This document shows, in pieces, positions 18,401-26,705 of a stretch of 64,000 bases of DNA (the first letter of the stretch is position 1; each line of letters starts with the position of its first letter). Under the pieces are notes generated by a model that was given only the letters and a program-made list of their open reading frames with translations, had not been told where the DNA came from and did not search any database. This stretch comes from Flavobacteriaceae bacterium (lineage in GTDB: Bacteria > Bacteroidota > Bacteroidia > Flavobacteriales > Flavobacteriaceae): positions 1-64,000 of the forward strand of contig JANSXF010000019.1 in the NCBI GenBank assembly GCA_024743095.1. The letters run 5' to 3'. The translations under genes were made by a program, and so were the position numbers.

Positions 18401-18895
18401 CTGCTTGAGCAACCACCAAACAGATTCCATATACTTGGACCTGTAGGTGATGTAAGGATCCTCCATATCCACCCAATAACCGATTTTCTCGGTCATCTCG
18501 TTCCAAACATCCGTATATCGCATTACCGCTTTTTTACAGGCGGCGTTGTAATCCTCGACCGATATTTTCTTGCCAATATCTTCTTTGGTAATGCCCAATT
18601 CTTTTTCCACACCTATCTCTACGGGCAGGCCATGGGTATCCCAACCGGCCTTTCGCTTTACCTGAAAACCTTTCATGGTCTTGTACCGTGGAAAAATATC
18701 CTTGATGGTACGCGCCATTACGTGGTGAATCCCGGGCATTCCGTTTGCAGATGGGGGGCCTTCATAGAACACATAGCCCTCCTTGCCCTCCCTAGTGGAA
18801 ACGCTCTTCTCAAAAATCTTTTTATCCTTCCAAAAGTCAAGAATGTCCTCCGATACCTTTGGCAAATCCAATCCCTTATATTCCGCAAACTTCAT
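15494..18895 (-). CDS. ileS: Isoleucyl-tRNA synthetase, type 2
   Basis: Charges tRNA-Ile with isoleucine, with an editing domain against valine. It has 1133 residues. The class I HIGH motif is the GIHH variant at 55-58 (NGMPGIHHVMARTIKDIFPRY), and the second signature KMSKR appears in LDKEGKKMSKRLGNAVDP. The editing domain contains GTGIVHTAPTFGADD, and an anticodon-binding domain plus a long C-terminal extension follow. The length, GIHHVM form and lack of a C-terminal Cys zinc finger point to the eukaryote-like type 2 enzyme, which in characterised species is naturally less sensitive to mupirocin. Confidence 0.97.
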   Translation of the reverse strand: MKFAEYKGLDLPKVSEDILDFWKDKKIFEKSVSTREGKEGYVFYEGPPSANGMPGIHHVMARTIKDIFPRYKTMKGFQVKRKAGWDTHGLPVEIGVEKELGITKEDIGKKISVEDYNAACKKAVMRYTDVWNEMTEKIGYWVDMEDPYITYRSKYMESVWWLLKQIYSKGLIYKGYTIQPYSPKAGTGLSSHELNQPGTYQDVTDTTVTAQFKAKIDSLPGSLKKIDGDIHFLAWTTTPWTLPSNTALTVGPKIEYVLVKTFNQYTFEPINVVLAKNLVNYNFSGKFTKVETEEELKAFQQGDKKIPYWVGESFVGKDLVGIQYEQLIDYVQPYQNPENAFRIISGDFVTTEDGTGIVHTAPTFGADDALVAKQARPEIPPMLVLDENDNPVPLVDLQGKFRPELKEFGGKYVKNEYYDDGEAPEKSIDVEIAIKLKEENKAFKVEKYVHSYPNCWRTDKPILYYPLNSWFIKVTDVKDRMFELNQTINWKPKSTGEGRFGNWLANANDWNLSRSRYWGIPLPIWRTDDGKEELIIGSVEELKLEMAKAIEAGVMDKDVFADFVVGDMSEENYDKVDLHKNIVDGITLVSPSGQPMKREADLIDVWFDSGSMPYAQWHYPFENKELIDDGVAFPANFIAEGVDQTRGWFYTLHAIGTMVFDSIAYKNVVSNGLVLDKEGKKMSKRLGNAVDPFEVLPEHGPDATRWYMISNANPWDNLKFDIEGVVEVKRKFFGTLYNTYSFMALYANIDGFDYSEADIPLDERPEIDQWILSELHTLIKNVDEAYNDYEATRAARMISDYVQENLSNWYVRLSRRRFWKGDYQKDKISAYQTLYTCLTTVAKLSAPIAPFFMEQLYRDLDATSQKEGSESVHLAEFPVYDSKVVNKDLERKMQLAQKISSLVLSIRQKEKIKVRQPLQKIMIPVLDNQQKSDIESVSNLVKSEVNVKEIEMLDDASGVLVKQIKPNFKVLGPKFGKDMKAIAAQVSNLGQDNIQKIEREGELLLQLENKTVNLQLTDVEISSQDIEGWLVASSGPLTVALDVTIDENLKREGIARELVNRIQNLRKESGFEVTDKIDIKILKDGLVENAVSSNEDYIKTETLTAELNFEEKLEDGVAIAFDEVNTKLFIQKH

Positions 18896-18926
18896 ATACT
18901 GCTTCTTCTACTAGAATTCAAGTTTG

Positions 18927-18934
18927 CAAAATTA
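18927..18934 (-). promoter_or_regulatory. -7 promoter element upstream of ileS
   Basis: The minus strand reads TAATTTTG, a perfect TAnnTTTG match, 32 bp before the ileS ATG. No obvious -33 element. Confidence 0.45.
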
Positions 18935-19075
18935 TAAATTTAGATGGAATTAAGCCCTGCCTTTTCGGATTAGAATTCACTTAAATCCCTTAACCTAAAT
19001 ATGATAAGCACTTCATCACTTATTTACGTTAATTTGTTTATATTTCCTTTTGATTAACACTTAACCATTAAAATC

Positions 19076-19369
19076 ATGAAAAAAGTACTGATTCCCGTAA
19101 TGGCATTGACCTTGTCACTCGCTGTAATGACTTCATGCAGGGATGCCCAGAACAAAACCGAAGAGGCGGCGGAAGAAGCTGCAGAGACTTTGGAAGATGC
19201 AGGTGAAAGCATAGGGGAGGCTGCCGAAGATGCCGCCGATACAATGAAAAAAGTTGGTGAGGATGCAAAAGAAATGGGGAAAAATGCCCTGGACAGCATT
19301 AAAAAAGCCGGTGAAAACACCATAGACGCCGCAAAAGACGCTACAAAAAAGGCAATTGATAGCATCTAG
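19076..19369 (+). CDS. Small helical-repeat lipoprotein
   Basis: Lipoprotein of 97 residues with lipobox AVMTSC (Cys21). The mature part is one long amphipathic helix built of roughly 11-residue repeats rich in Glu, Ala, Lys and Asp: EEAAEEAAETLEDAGESIGE, DAADTMKKVGEDAKEMG, DSIKKAGENTIDAAKDATKK. This is the apolipoprotein/LEA-like pattern seen in envelope or stress proteins. No enzymatic motif is present. It is monocistronic, divergent from ileS and convergent with the heme-type receptor. The function is unknown. Confidence 0.8.
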   Translation: MKKVLIPVMALTLSLAVMTSCRDAQNKTEEAAEEAAETLEDAGESIGEAAEDAADTMKKVGEDAKEMGKNALDSIKKAGENTIDAAKDATKKAIDSI

Positions 19370-19489
19370 CACAAAGTAAAATAGGGCATCTAAAAAGTAT
19401 TTCGACCCCTCTACAATTTGCGTATTCGAGAATAGTTGATACCTACCCCGAACAATTAAGAGGCTGTCTTGACTTTTTAGACCTTATTT

Positions 19490-21910
19490 TTAAAAGGCGT
19501 AACCAAGCCCCAGAATAAGATTCGTACCCGGGGCGGCAATTCCCGAGGAATACATCCTGTAGCGTTGATTGGTCATATTTTCCAGACTCACGGATGCTTT
19601 CAGGGCATTGGTAATCTTGTACTGCGATCTAAAATTGAGTGTATACCATGATGGAGAATAGGGATTACCGTTGGCGTCGCTGGCATACATATAGGTTTTG
19701 CCCTGTTCGGAAAGTGCCAAATCATCATTGCTGACCTCTCCGTTATAGTTGACAAAAACATCAGCTTTCAGTTTTTGATTGTCCCAGATCAAGTGTATAT
19801 CACCAAAGGTGGGTGCAGCATGGCGTGATGGGCTATCGGTACCATCATCGTCCTCTTCAACACCTTCGGTCAAGGTTAAATTGGAGTTCAGGGACAAGTG
19901 CTCATTAAAATAAGCTTCCAGCCCGAACTCAAAACCATACACATAGGCCTTTGCTGCATTTTGAATGGCCTGTACGTTGCTCGGTTCCCCATTATATTCT
20001 ATCTCTGTCCGTCCTCCAAAAGAAAAATCCCTTCGGACCAGTGCGTCTACAAGATACGTATAGTAGGCCGCTCCCTTGAGAACTAAAACATCATTAAGGT
20101 TTTTTCTTAGACCCAGTTCACCGTTGTAGGCGTACTCCGGTTCCAAATCTGGATTGGGCACAACCACCGAGCCAGGTTCGGAGTCGAATATTTTCCCGAT
20201 ATCATCAATGTTCGGCGCCCTGAATCCCGTGGAACCGTTCAAAGTTACCTGTAGATCGGACCTGGGGAACCAACTGAGCCCCAAACTACCGGTAAGGGCC
20301 CCTGTTACGATATCGGCCTGATCAAAGGGAAAAGGATAATAGGCGGTATCAAAGGTCGCATCCACCCAAACTTGACTATATCGAATACCCGAAAGTAGGG
20401 AGAGATTTGGCTTAATTTGGTACTCTCCATTGATATAGCCTGCAAGTGTCTGCCAAGTAGAGCCATTAGGATACCTTGACGCTGTCCCCTCCACTTCCTC
20501 GGTTTCAATATTTTGGACACTTCCTGTTGAATGCACTTTGTTGAAGACATATTCGGCACCGTAATAGAGGTTGAGCGCCCCGATTTTCTTGTTTTCAAAA
20601 TCCAAGTTTACCGATAGGGCATCGACCTTTTCGCGAGTGGAATACAATTCTACATCCTGAAAACCGCGGTCATGTCTACTTTCTTCAAAAAATTGATAGG
20701 CCGTCGTCAATTTCACACCATCATAAAATTTATTCTTTCCCTTTTTAGTGACTTGAACGTTACCCATGAACCACTTTTGGGGTCCGTAGTACCATTCCGC
20801 CGAACGAAGTCCATCTCCATCCCTATTTGGACGAATCAACCTGTCGTACCTTGAATAGTCGGAAGTTTCAGAATAGTACACCCCTAAATCATAGTTCCAA
20901 GTACTATTGGGCCTGTAGGTAAATTTTTGAAGAAAATTGATTTGATCATAACCAGAGGTTACCTGTTTTTTAGGGTTTTCATTGTCGACAAGCACATCGG
21001 TACCGTTCTCACTGATTACATAATTGGGCCGCAAATAGGACCCAGGACCGTGTTTCCCCATCCTTAGGTCACCAAAATCGTTGTAGGTGAAACTCGTGTA
21101 CGATGCCCATTTCTTCTTCCCAAAATTAAAATCCACATGAGCAGTGTTCTCATTATTGGCCGATGAATATCTGTAATTGGCATTCCCTGAAAATGCCAGA
21201 CTATCCGCATAGGAAAAACGAGGTTGCCGGGTATAAAAGTTCATAACCCCACCAATGGCATCGCTACCATAAATTACAGAACCCGGACCAAAGGTAACCT
21301 CTGTTTTTTTAATGGTAAACGGGTCAACGGATATTACATTCTGAAGGTTTCCGCCCCTGAAAATAGCATTGTTCATACGCACGCCATCCACGGACAATAA
21401 TATTCTATTGGTGGCAAATCCCCGGATCATGGGGCTACCACCACCAAGCTGACTTTTCTGGACGAAGACCTTTCCGCTGTTCTGTAAAAGGTCTGCCGAA
21501 GTTTGTGGGGTTGCAAAAGCAATGTCCCGGGCATCAAAAGTCTCTATCTTTTGGGGGATGTGCTTTTTTTGCTGTTCCCATTTGGAGACGGACATGACCA
21601 CTTCCTGAAGTTCCTCTGTCTTTAAAAAGAGATAGACCCGGTTACCCCTTCTATCAATTTGGCCTTTAGTAGTGGAATAAGGTTCGTAGCTGATGTGCTT
21701 GAAGGTTATCCTTTCATTGGAGGAAAAAATATCCAGATCCCCTTTACCGTTGGCATCGGTGACAGTAGTTTTGGTCTGGTCCTTGTTAAAAATAGCGATG
21801 TTGTCCACCGGTATTCCCGAATCGGCATCCAACACGGTCACTTCTTGAGCATAAAAGTGTAAGGTTAATAAGAAAAGGATTAGGGTAAAGGCTGGTTTTA
21901 GGTTTTGCAT
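19490..21910 (-). CDS. TonB-dependent heme/hemoglobin-type receptor
   Basis: Outer membrane receptor of about 806 residues with a signal peptide (ending LHFYAQ), a short carboxypeptidase-regulatory-like domain (VTVLDADSGIPVDNIAIFNK), plug (SADLLQNSGKVFVQKSQLGG, PMIRGFATNRILLSVDGVRMN, VIYGSDAIGGVMNFYTR) and barrel ending NLILGLGYAF. The FRAPN ... NPDLEPE pair is the FRAP/NPNL signature of heme and hemoprotein receptors. The track start lies 18 bp upstream inside recO; the ATG at MQNLKPAF avoids that 17-bp overlap and leaves one base after the recO stop. No hemophore, TonB or heme ABC gene is adjacent, so heme as substrate is an inference. Confidence 0.85.
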   Translation of the reverse strand: MQNLKPAFTLILFLLTLHFYAQEVTVLDADSGIPVDNIAIFNKDQTKTTVTDANGKGDLDIFSSNERITFKHISYEPYSTTKGQIDRRGNRVYLFLKTEELQEVVMSVSKWEQQKKHIPQKIETFDARDIAFATPQTSADLLQNSGKVFVQKSQLGGGSPMIRGFATNRILLSVDGVRMNNAIFRGGNLQNVISVDPFTIKKTEVTFGPGSVIYGSDAIGGVMNFYTRQPRFSYADSLAFSGNANYRYSSANNENTAHVDFNFGKKKWASYTSFTYNDFGDLRMGKHGPGSYLRPNYVISENGTDVLVDNENPKKQVTSGYDQINFLQKFTYRPNSTWNYDLGVYYSETSDYSRYDRLIRPNRDGDGLRSAEWYYGPQKWFMGNVQVTKKGKNKFYDGVKLTTAYQFFEESRHDRGFQDVELYSTREKVDALSVNLDFENKKIGALNLYYGAEYVFNKVHSTGSVQNIETEEVEGTASRYPNGSTWQTLAGYINGEYQIKPNLSLLSGIRYSQVWVDATFDTAYYPFPFDQADIVTGALTGSLGLSWFPRSDLQVTLNGSTGFRAPNIDDIGKIFDSEPGSVVVPNPDLEPEYAYNGELGLRKNLNDVLVLKGAAYYTYLVDALVRRDFSFGGRTEIEYNGEPSNVQAIQNAAKAYVYGFEFGLEAYFNEHLSLNSNLTLTEGVEEDDDGTDSPSRHAAPTFGDIHLIWDNQKLKADVFVNYNGEVSNDDLALSEQGKTYMYASDANGNPYSPSWYTLNFRSQYKITNALKASVSLENMTNQRYRMYSSGIAAPGTNLILGLGYAF

Positions 21911-21911
21911 T

Positions 21912-22631
21912 TTACGTAAAAACTGCATTTAAAACGGCGAGTGACTTTGGTTCACGAAATCCGTGGACATGAAGACCATAATACTGGATTATTATTTTTA
22001 AGAGTTCTCGCCTGTTAGACTTAGTTAGTTGGATCGTTTGTAATGCCACAAAATCCGTGCCTAAAAATTTCTTAAAACTTTCCAGATTTTCATTCTGAAT
22101 CAATGGGTTGAGGGATGGTGTTTTGCTAAAGCTCCCTTCCAATAAATCAAAGAATGGCGAATTTTGATGCGAAGTATCAGGATAGAACCCCAAATACTTG
22201 GTCAAATTCAATAAAAATAAAATGTGAAAATTGGGGGACAATGGATGCATATCCATCCATTGAAACGCATATTCCAGATAATTGAACAGGCTCTCGTCCC
22301 GCTCCTGTTCCTGAACGCTGTTGCCCAACATTTCGGCCAAGAAAAGAACCACACTATTTTTGACCACATCGGTATGCATGGTTTGATAAGGTGCGGCCAC
22401 CTTAACATCTCCCATACTTTCCAATGTCCCTTTGTTCTTGTGGTTGGCAACTATTTCCAGTTGCATTAGCGGAAGAAAATAGGCCGGTCGGATTTTTGCC
22501 TTTTTGGAAGTGAGGACTCCTTTGAGCAAATAGGACTTTATCCCATCGGACTGGGTAAACGCCTTAACGATAAGGCTGGTATCCCCATATTTTAACGAGG
22601 AAAGAACTATGGCCTTTGTTGTAATTTGCAT
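21912..22631 (-). CDS. recO: DNA repair protein RecO
   Basis: Recombination mediator that helps load RecA on SSB-coated single-stranded DNA in the RecFOR pathway. It has 239 residues. The N-terminal OB fold is clear (MQITTKAIVLSSLKYGDTSLIVKAFTQSDGIKSYLLKGV), followed by the helical domain (FLAEMLGNSVQEQERDESLFNYLEYAFQWMD, FLLNLTKYLGFYPDTS). The cysteine cluster of some RecO proteins is missing, as in other Bacteroidetes. It probably shares a transcript with the receptor gene downstream. Confidence 0.94.
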   Translation of the reverse strand: MQITTKAIVLSSLKYGDTSLIVKAFTQSDGIKSYLLKGVLTSKKAKIRPAYFLPLMQLEIVANHKNKGTLESMGDVKVAAPYQTMHTDVVKNSVVLFLAEMLGNSVQEQERDESLFNYLEYAFQWMDMHPLSPNFHILFLLNLTKYLGFYPDTSHQNSPFFDLLEGSFSKTPSLNPLIQNENLESFKKFLGTDFVALQTIQLTKSNRRELLKIIIQYYGLHVHGFREPKSLAVLNAVFT

Positions 22632-22635
22632 AGAT

Positions 22636-22690
22636 CAAAAAAAAAGCAGTTACCAAAGGTGTAAATGTAATCACTCCTTCCGGTAACTGC
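22636..22690 (-). terminator. Terminator downstream of gdhA
   Basis: GCAGTTACC and GGTAACTGC form a 9-bp stem around a long loop, followed on the minus strand by a run of nine or more T. It lies between gdhA and recO. Confidence 0.65.
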
Positions 22691-22692
22691 CA

Positions 22693-22721
22693 AGTATAAA
22701 CCATTCTAGATGGTTTATACT
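22693..22721 (-). repeat. Perfect inverted repeat overlapping the gdhA stop
   Basis: AGTATAAACCAT-TCTAG-ATGGTTTATACT is a 12-bp perfect stem with a 5-nt loop that reaches into the gdhA stop codon. It lacks its own T-run and lies directly before the terminator above, suggesting an mRNA 3'-end stabilising hairpin or a protein-binding site. Confidence 0.6.
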
Positions 22722-24072
22722 ATATCACTCCTTGGGCCAACATGGCATCTGCAACCTTAACAAAACCAGCAATATTGGCTCCTTTTACATAATTGCAATA
22801 TCCGTCCTGGTTGCCGTACTGCATACAAGCATCATGGATATCGGACATGATTCCCTTGAGTCGCTTATCAACTTCTTCCCTGGTCCAGCTGATACGCAAT
22901 GAGTTCTGAGACATTTCCAGCCCCGAAGTAGCGACACCACCTGCATTGGAAGCTTTACCTGGGGCGAACAAAATCTTGGCATCGTGGAATGCATGTATCG
23001 CTTCCGGTGTTGATGGCATGTTGGCGCCTTCAGCTACCGCGATGCAGCCATTTTTAATCAAAGTTTTGGCATCATCCCCGTTCAATTCGTTCTGTGTGGC
23101 ACATGGCAACGCAATATCACACCCGACTTTCCATGGAGTCTCTCCCTGATGGTATTCGGCAGAGGTATATTTGTCGGCATATTCAGAGATCCTACCACGT
23201 CTGTTGTTTTTTAAATCCATTACAAACGCTAGTTTTTCCTCATCAATACCATCTTTATCGTAAATGTATCCCGCAGAGTCGGAAAGGGTCAAAACTTTAC
23301 CCCCAAGGTGAAGCACTTTTTCCGCTGCATATTGGGCCACGTTACCTGACCCTGAAATCACGACTTTTTTACCTTCAAAAGTTTCGTTCTGGGTCTTTAA
23401 CATACTGTCGGCGAAATAGACTGTACCATAACCCGTAGCTTCTGGGCGAATCAATGATCCTCCCCAAGAAAGCCCTTTTCCTGTTAAAACTCCGGTAAAT
23501 TCGTTGCGGATTTTCTTGTACATACCAAACAAGAACCCAATTTCACGGGCACCTACACCAATGTCCCCTGCAGGAATATCGGTATTTGGTCCAATGTGTC
23601 GGCACAGTTCCGTCATAAACGCATGGCAAAAACGCATGATTTCGTCATCCGATTTACCTTTTGGGTTAAAGTCGGAACCACCCTTACCACCACCCATTGG
23701 CAATGTTGTCAAACTGTTCTTGAACACCTGCTCAAAGGCCAAGAATTTAAGTACACTGGCATTTACGGTCGGGTGAAAACGAAGTCCTCCCTTATACGGG
23801 CCAATGGCCGAGTTCATTTGGATTCGATAACCACGGTTAACGTGAATTTCCCCGTCATCATCTACCCAGGCCACACGGAACGATATCAATCGCTCTGGTT
23901 CGACCATTCTCAATAGAATATTTTTACCATGATAGATGTCGTGCTGCACAATATAAGGTATAACCGTTTCGGCCACCTCTTGTACTGCTTGGATGAATTC
24001 GGGCTCGTGGCCATTTCTGGCAATCACCTCGTCCATAAACCCTTTTATCTTGTCTTCTATTCTTTCTTCCAT
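22720..24072 (-). CDS. gdhA: NADP-type glutamate dehydrogenase
   Basis: Catalyses reductive amination of 2-oxoglutarate with ammonium to glutamate, a main nitrogen entry point. It has 450 residues, the usual hexameric form. Motifs: GGLRFHPTVNASVLKFLAFE, the glycine-rich PMGGGKGGSDFNPKGKS with the catalytic lysine region, PAGDIGVGAREIGFLFG and the Rossmann segment VVISGSGNVAQYAAEKV. NADP use is inferred from similarity to the GdhA subfamily. Monocistronic: it is followed by two hairpins and preceded by a TAATTTTG promoter element. Confidence 0.96.
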   Translation of the reverse strand: MEERIEDKIKGFMDEVIARNGHEPEFIQAVQEVAETVIPYIVQHDIYHGKNILLRMVEPERLISFRVAWVDDDGEIHVNRGYRIQMNSAIGPYKGGLRFHPTVNASVLKFLAFEQVFKNSLTTLPMGGGKGGSDFNPKGKSDDEIMRFCHAFMTELCRHIGPNTDIPAGDIGVGAREIGFLFGMYKKIRNEFTGVLTGKGLSWGGSLIRPEATGYGTVYFADSMLKTQNETFEGKKVVISGSGNVAQYAAEKVLHLGGKVLTLSDSAGYIYDKDGIDEEKLAFVMDLKNNRRGRISEYADKYTSAEYHQGETPWKVGCDIALPCATQNELNGDDAKTLIKNGCIAVAEGANMPSTPEAIHAFHDAKILFAPGKASNAGGVATSGLEMSQNSLRISWTREEVDKRLKGIMSDIHDACMQYGNQDGYCNYVKGANIAGFVKVADAMLAQGVI

Positions 24073-24140
24073 ATACGGATAAAATTATTTGTATTCCCGC
24101 TTGCAAATAGCGGTTTTTTATTGAATTGTTATTCTGGGGG

Positions 24141-24148
24141 CAAAATTA
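24141..24148 (-). promoter_or_regulatory. -7 promoter element upstream of gdhA
   Basis: The minus strand reads TAATTTTG, a perfect TAnnTTTG match, 68 bp before the gdhA ATG in a very AT-rich gap. This leaves a leader of about 60 nt. Confidence 0.45.
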
Positions 24149-24199
24149 TATTATTTCAATAATTTGAATATTTATTTTTTATAAATTTTTCAAAATATT

Positions 24200-25354
24200 T
24201 TAGTTAAGCGCCTGTTCCAGGTCATCAATCAAATCGGCTACGTCCTCAATTCCGACACTTAGCCTGATCAGAGCGTCCACAACCCCGTTTTTTTCCCTTT
24301 CCACCTTTGGAATACTACCGTGGGACATGCTTGCCGGATGCCCTACCAAACTTTCCACTCCACCTAACGATTCCGCAAGGGTGAATATTTTTAAGCGCTC
24401 CACAAATTTTATGGCATTTTGGTAGCTTCCGCTCTTGGGCACAAAGGAGATCATACCTCCAAAACCTTCCATCTGCTTTTTGGCAATTTCGTGGTTCGGG
24501 TGGCTTTCAAACCCTGGCCAGTATACTTTCTCGACTCTTGGATGGCCCACTAAATATGTCGCAATGGCAGCGCCGTTTTCACAATGCCGCTGCATGCGCA
24601 CGTGGAGCGTCTTTATCCCACGAAGGGTCAAAAAACTATCCATGGGCCCAGATATACCTCCACTCGATTTTTGAATAAAGTACAATTGGTCCGCTAGTTT
24701 TTCATCCTTTACGGCCAATACGCCCACTACCACATCGCTATGACCTGCCAAGTATTTGGTCGCGGAATGCATTACAATATCGGCACCTAAATCCAGAGGA
24801 CGCTGCAGATAGGGGGTGGCAAAAGTATTGTCCACTGCCAATAGTAGATCATATGTTTTGGTAATCTTTGCCACCGCTTCGATATCGATAATGTTCATCA
24901 TGGGGTTTGTCGGGGTCTCTACCCATATCATCCTGGTATTGGCATTGATCTGGTCGGCCAATACCCCCATATCCGTCATATCCGAAAACTGGAACTTGAT
25001 TCCGTATTTTTCATATATACCTTTAAAAAGACGGTAGCTGCCCCCATACAGGTCACTTGTACAAATGAGTTCATCCCCTGGGGACAACAACTTCAAAACT
25101 GCATCTATTGCCGCCATTCCACTGCCAAAGGCCAGTCCATACCTTCCGTTTTCCAAACTTGCCACCGCATTTTCCAATGCGGAGCGTGTAGGGTTGCCCC
25201 CTCTGGAATATTCGTAGCCCTTATGGCCGCCCGGGGTAGTTTGTGCATATGTGGAGGTTTGGTATATGGGCGGCATTACCGCTCCATATGCCGCATCTGG
25301 TTCTTGACCTCCATGAATGGCCTTACTATTGAATTTTAACTCTTTTTTGCCCAT
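24200..25354 (-). CDS. metB: Cystathionine gamma-synthase/lyase-family PLP enzyme
   Basis: PLP-dependent trans-sulfuration enzyme of about 384 residues. The Cys/Met-metabolism signature is complete: SKAIHGGQEPDAAYGAVMPPIYQTSTYAQ, YEYSRGGNPTRSALE, AFGSGMAAIDAVL, and the PLP lysine in MHSATKYLAGHSDVVVG. The C-terminal SLGGVESLVGHPASMSH is also typical. Synthase (making cystathionine from an activated homoserine and cysteine) and lyase (splitting it) cannot be separated by sequence alone, so the symbol is tentative. The track start is a TTG that overlaps a perfect TACATTTG promoter element, so the true start is the ATG 21 bp downstream (MGKKELKF). Confidence 0.88.
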   Translation of the reverse strand: MGKKELKFNSKAIHGGQEPDAAYGAVMPPIYQTSTYAQTTPGGHKGYEYSRGGNPTRSALENAVASLENGRYGLAFGSGMAAIDAVLKLLSPGDELICTSDLYGGSYRLFKGIYEKYGIKFQFSDMTDMGVLADQINANTRMIWVETPTNPMMNIIDIEAVAKITKTYDLLLAVDNTFATPYLQRPLDLGADIVMHSATKYLAGHSDVVVGVLAVKDEKLADQLYFIQKSSGGISGPMDSFLTLRGIKTLHVRMQRHCENGAAIATYLVGHPRVEKVYWPGFESHPNHEIAKKQMEGFGGMISFVPKSGSYQNAIKFVERLKIFTLAESLGGVESLVGHPASMSHGSIPKVEREKNGVVDALIRLSVGIEDVADLIDDLEQALN

Positions 25355-25372
25355 CTTCAAACTATCTACATA

Positions 25373-25380
25373 CAAATGTA
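25373..25380 (-). promoter_or_regulatory. -7 promoter element for the cystathionine synthase gene
   Basis: Perfect TACATTTG on minus, 18 bp upstream of the chosen ATG. It overlaps the TTG proposed as start in the ORF track and therefore decides the start. Confidence 0.55.
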
Positions 25381-25400
25381 TCGTTATCTTTCCGAAGTAT

Positions 25401-25408
25401 TATTTTTG
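25401..25408 (+). promoter_or_regulatory. -7 promoter element for the DUF3298 lipoprotein gene
   Basis: Perfect TATTTTTG on plus, 20 bp before the ATG. With the minus-strand TACATTTG just to the left, this makes a compact divergent promoter pair. Confidence 0.45.
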
Positions 25409-25428
25409 ATCACACAAAACCTCAAATC

Positions 25429-26169
25429 ATGAAAAAATATATCTCCTCCATACTTTTCCTATGTTTATTGATGGGTTGCCAAACGGAGAGCAAACTTACT
25501 TTTGAGCCGACCCGAATGTTGGGTGAGACTTGTGCTGATTGTCCGAAAATAGCCATCAACATTCCCAATGCACTGGACAACTCCCCGGTTTCCAAGACCA
25601 TTAACCGTTCGCTCAGGGAGGAGATCATAAGCATTATGTCGTTTTCCGAAGACAGAACCATCGACACCATGGAAAAAGCACTACGATCCTTTACCGACAG
25701 CTATAAAGAATTAAAGACCAAATTCCCTGATGAGATACAATGGGAAGCCACCATTGATGGCGAGATTGTCTATGAAGATGAAAAGATCATCACCTTGATA
25801 CTAAATTCATATTCGTTCACCGGAGGCGCCCATGGATATGCTTCCACATCCTATTTAAATTTTGACAAAAAAACCGGTAAAGAGCTGGAAAATCCAGAAC
25901 TTTTTAATGACTACGAAGGCTTTGAGGACTTTGCAGAGGAGAAGTTCCGCGATCAAGAGCAAATCCCACAGGACAAAAACATCAATGCCACCGGATTCAT
26001 GTTCGAAGGAGATTCGTTCCATCTATCCAATAATCTGGGGTATACCACAGAAGGACTCCAACTCATTTATAACCAATATGAGGTCGCTTCCTATGCAGAT
26101 GGGCCGATAGTTCTGGTTTTACCCTACAACGAAGTGAATCCGTTCTTAAAACGAAAGGTAGAGCTATAG
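25429..26169 (+). CDS. DUF4163/DUF3298 domain lipoprotein
   Basis: Exported lipoprotein of 246 residues with lipobox LLMGC (Cys16). Residues about 30-120 form the DUF4163 (PdaC-like) part, and 125-240 the DUF3298/RsiV-like part. The diagnostic segment is NSYSFTGGAHGYASTSYLNFDKKTGKEL, followed by FHLSNNLGYTTEGLQLIYNQYEVASYADGPI and LPYNEVNPFLK. Proteins of this type are envelope-located; RsiV relatives bind lysozyme, but that role is not shown here. Monocistronic and divergent from the cystathionine synthase gene. Confidence 0.85.
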   Translation: MKKYISSILFLCLLMGCQTESKLTFEPTRMLGETCADCPKIAINIPNALDNSPVSKTINRSLREEIISIMSFSEDRTIDTMEKALRSFTDSYKELKTKFPDEIQWEATIDGEIVYEDEKIITLILNSYSFTGGAHGYASTSYLNFDKKTGKELENPELFNDYEGFEDFAEEKFRDQEQIPQDKNINATGFMFEGDSFHLSNNLGYTTEGLQLIYNQYEVASYADGPIVLVLPYNEVNPFLKRKVEL

Positions 26170-26180
26170 CCTGGTGCACT

Positions 26181-26593
26181 TCACTTAAAATAATAGCGAA
26201 GGCCGGCTCCCGGTAAGAAGGCACTATCATTAAGGTCCCTATTAAAATATCAGTATCCGGTCATGGGAATTATCAAGGAAAAGGCATCGGGAACAAAACA
26301 TTCCACGCTTTGGGGAAGTTAAAATGGTCGTGGAACAAACCCAGATTGAACAAATACCCTCATACGGAAATCCAACCCCAGAATTGGGCTTTTCCTTGGA
26401 AAAAGTGGGCAATAGAGGCACTTGAAGATAATCCGTGGCGCTGTGATAATGATTCGCATTGAGCCCAATGCCGTACCCATCCGTTTTGTAAGTCGGCACT
26501 GCCCCAATTGATAAATGACTTCTTTGGGAAAAACATTCTTTCACAGAAAGAATCAGGGCAGCCAATAGCACGTAGCATAAATTAGTGTTTCAT
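26181..26593 (-). pseudogene. Decayed small outer-membrane beta-barrel protein
   Basis: The minus strand carries one coding-like sequence scattered over three frames. An ATG AAA CAC start is immediately closed by a frameshift. A signal-peptide-like LCYVLLAALILSVKECFSQ and strand SIGAVPTYKTDGYGIGLNAN follow in frame one. After FPYE the sequence continues in another frame as GYLFNLGLFHDHFNFPKAWN and VLFPMPFP to a stop. The end resumes as NRDLNDSAFLPGAGLRYYFK and TGA, a typical terminal barrel strand. At least three frameshifts are needed to rebuild about 130 residues. The ORF-track pieces here are fragments of this gene. The family is not identified beyond a barrel-like OMP. Confidence 0.7.
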
Positions 26594-26705
26594 CTTGGTT
26601 AAGGTTTGGGTTCTTAAAAATATTCGCCAACAAATACGACTGATTTCCTTTGGCCAGAACTCCAAAATACATTAAAAAGCAGCAAAAAATGAGAAACTAG
26701 CTTAA

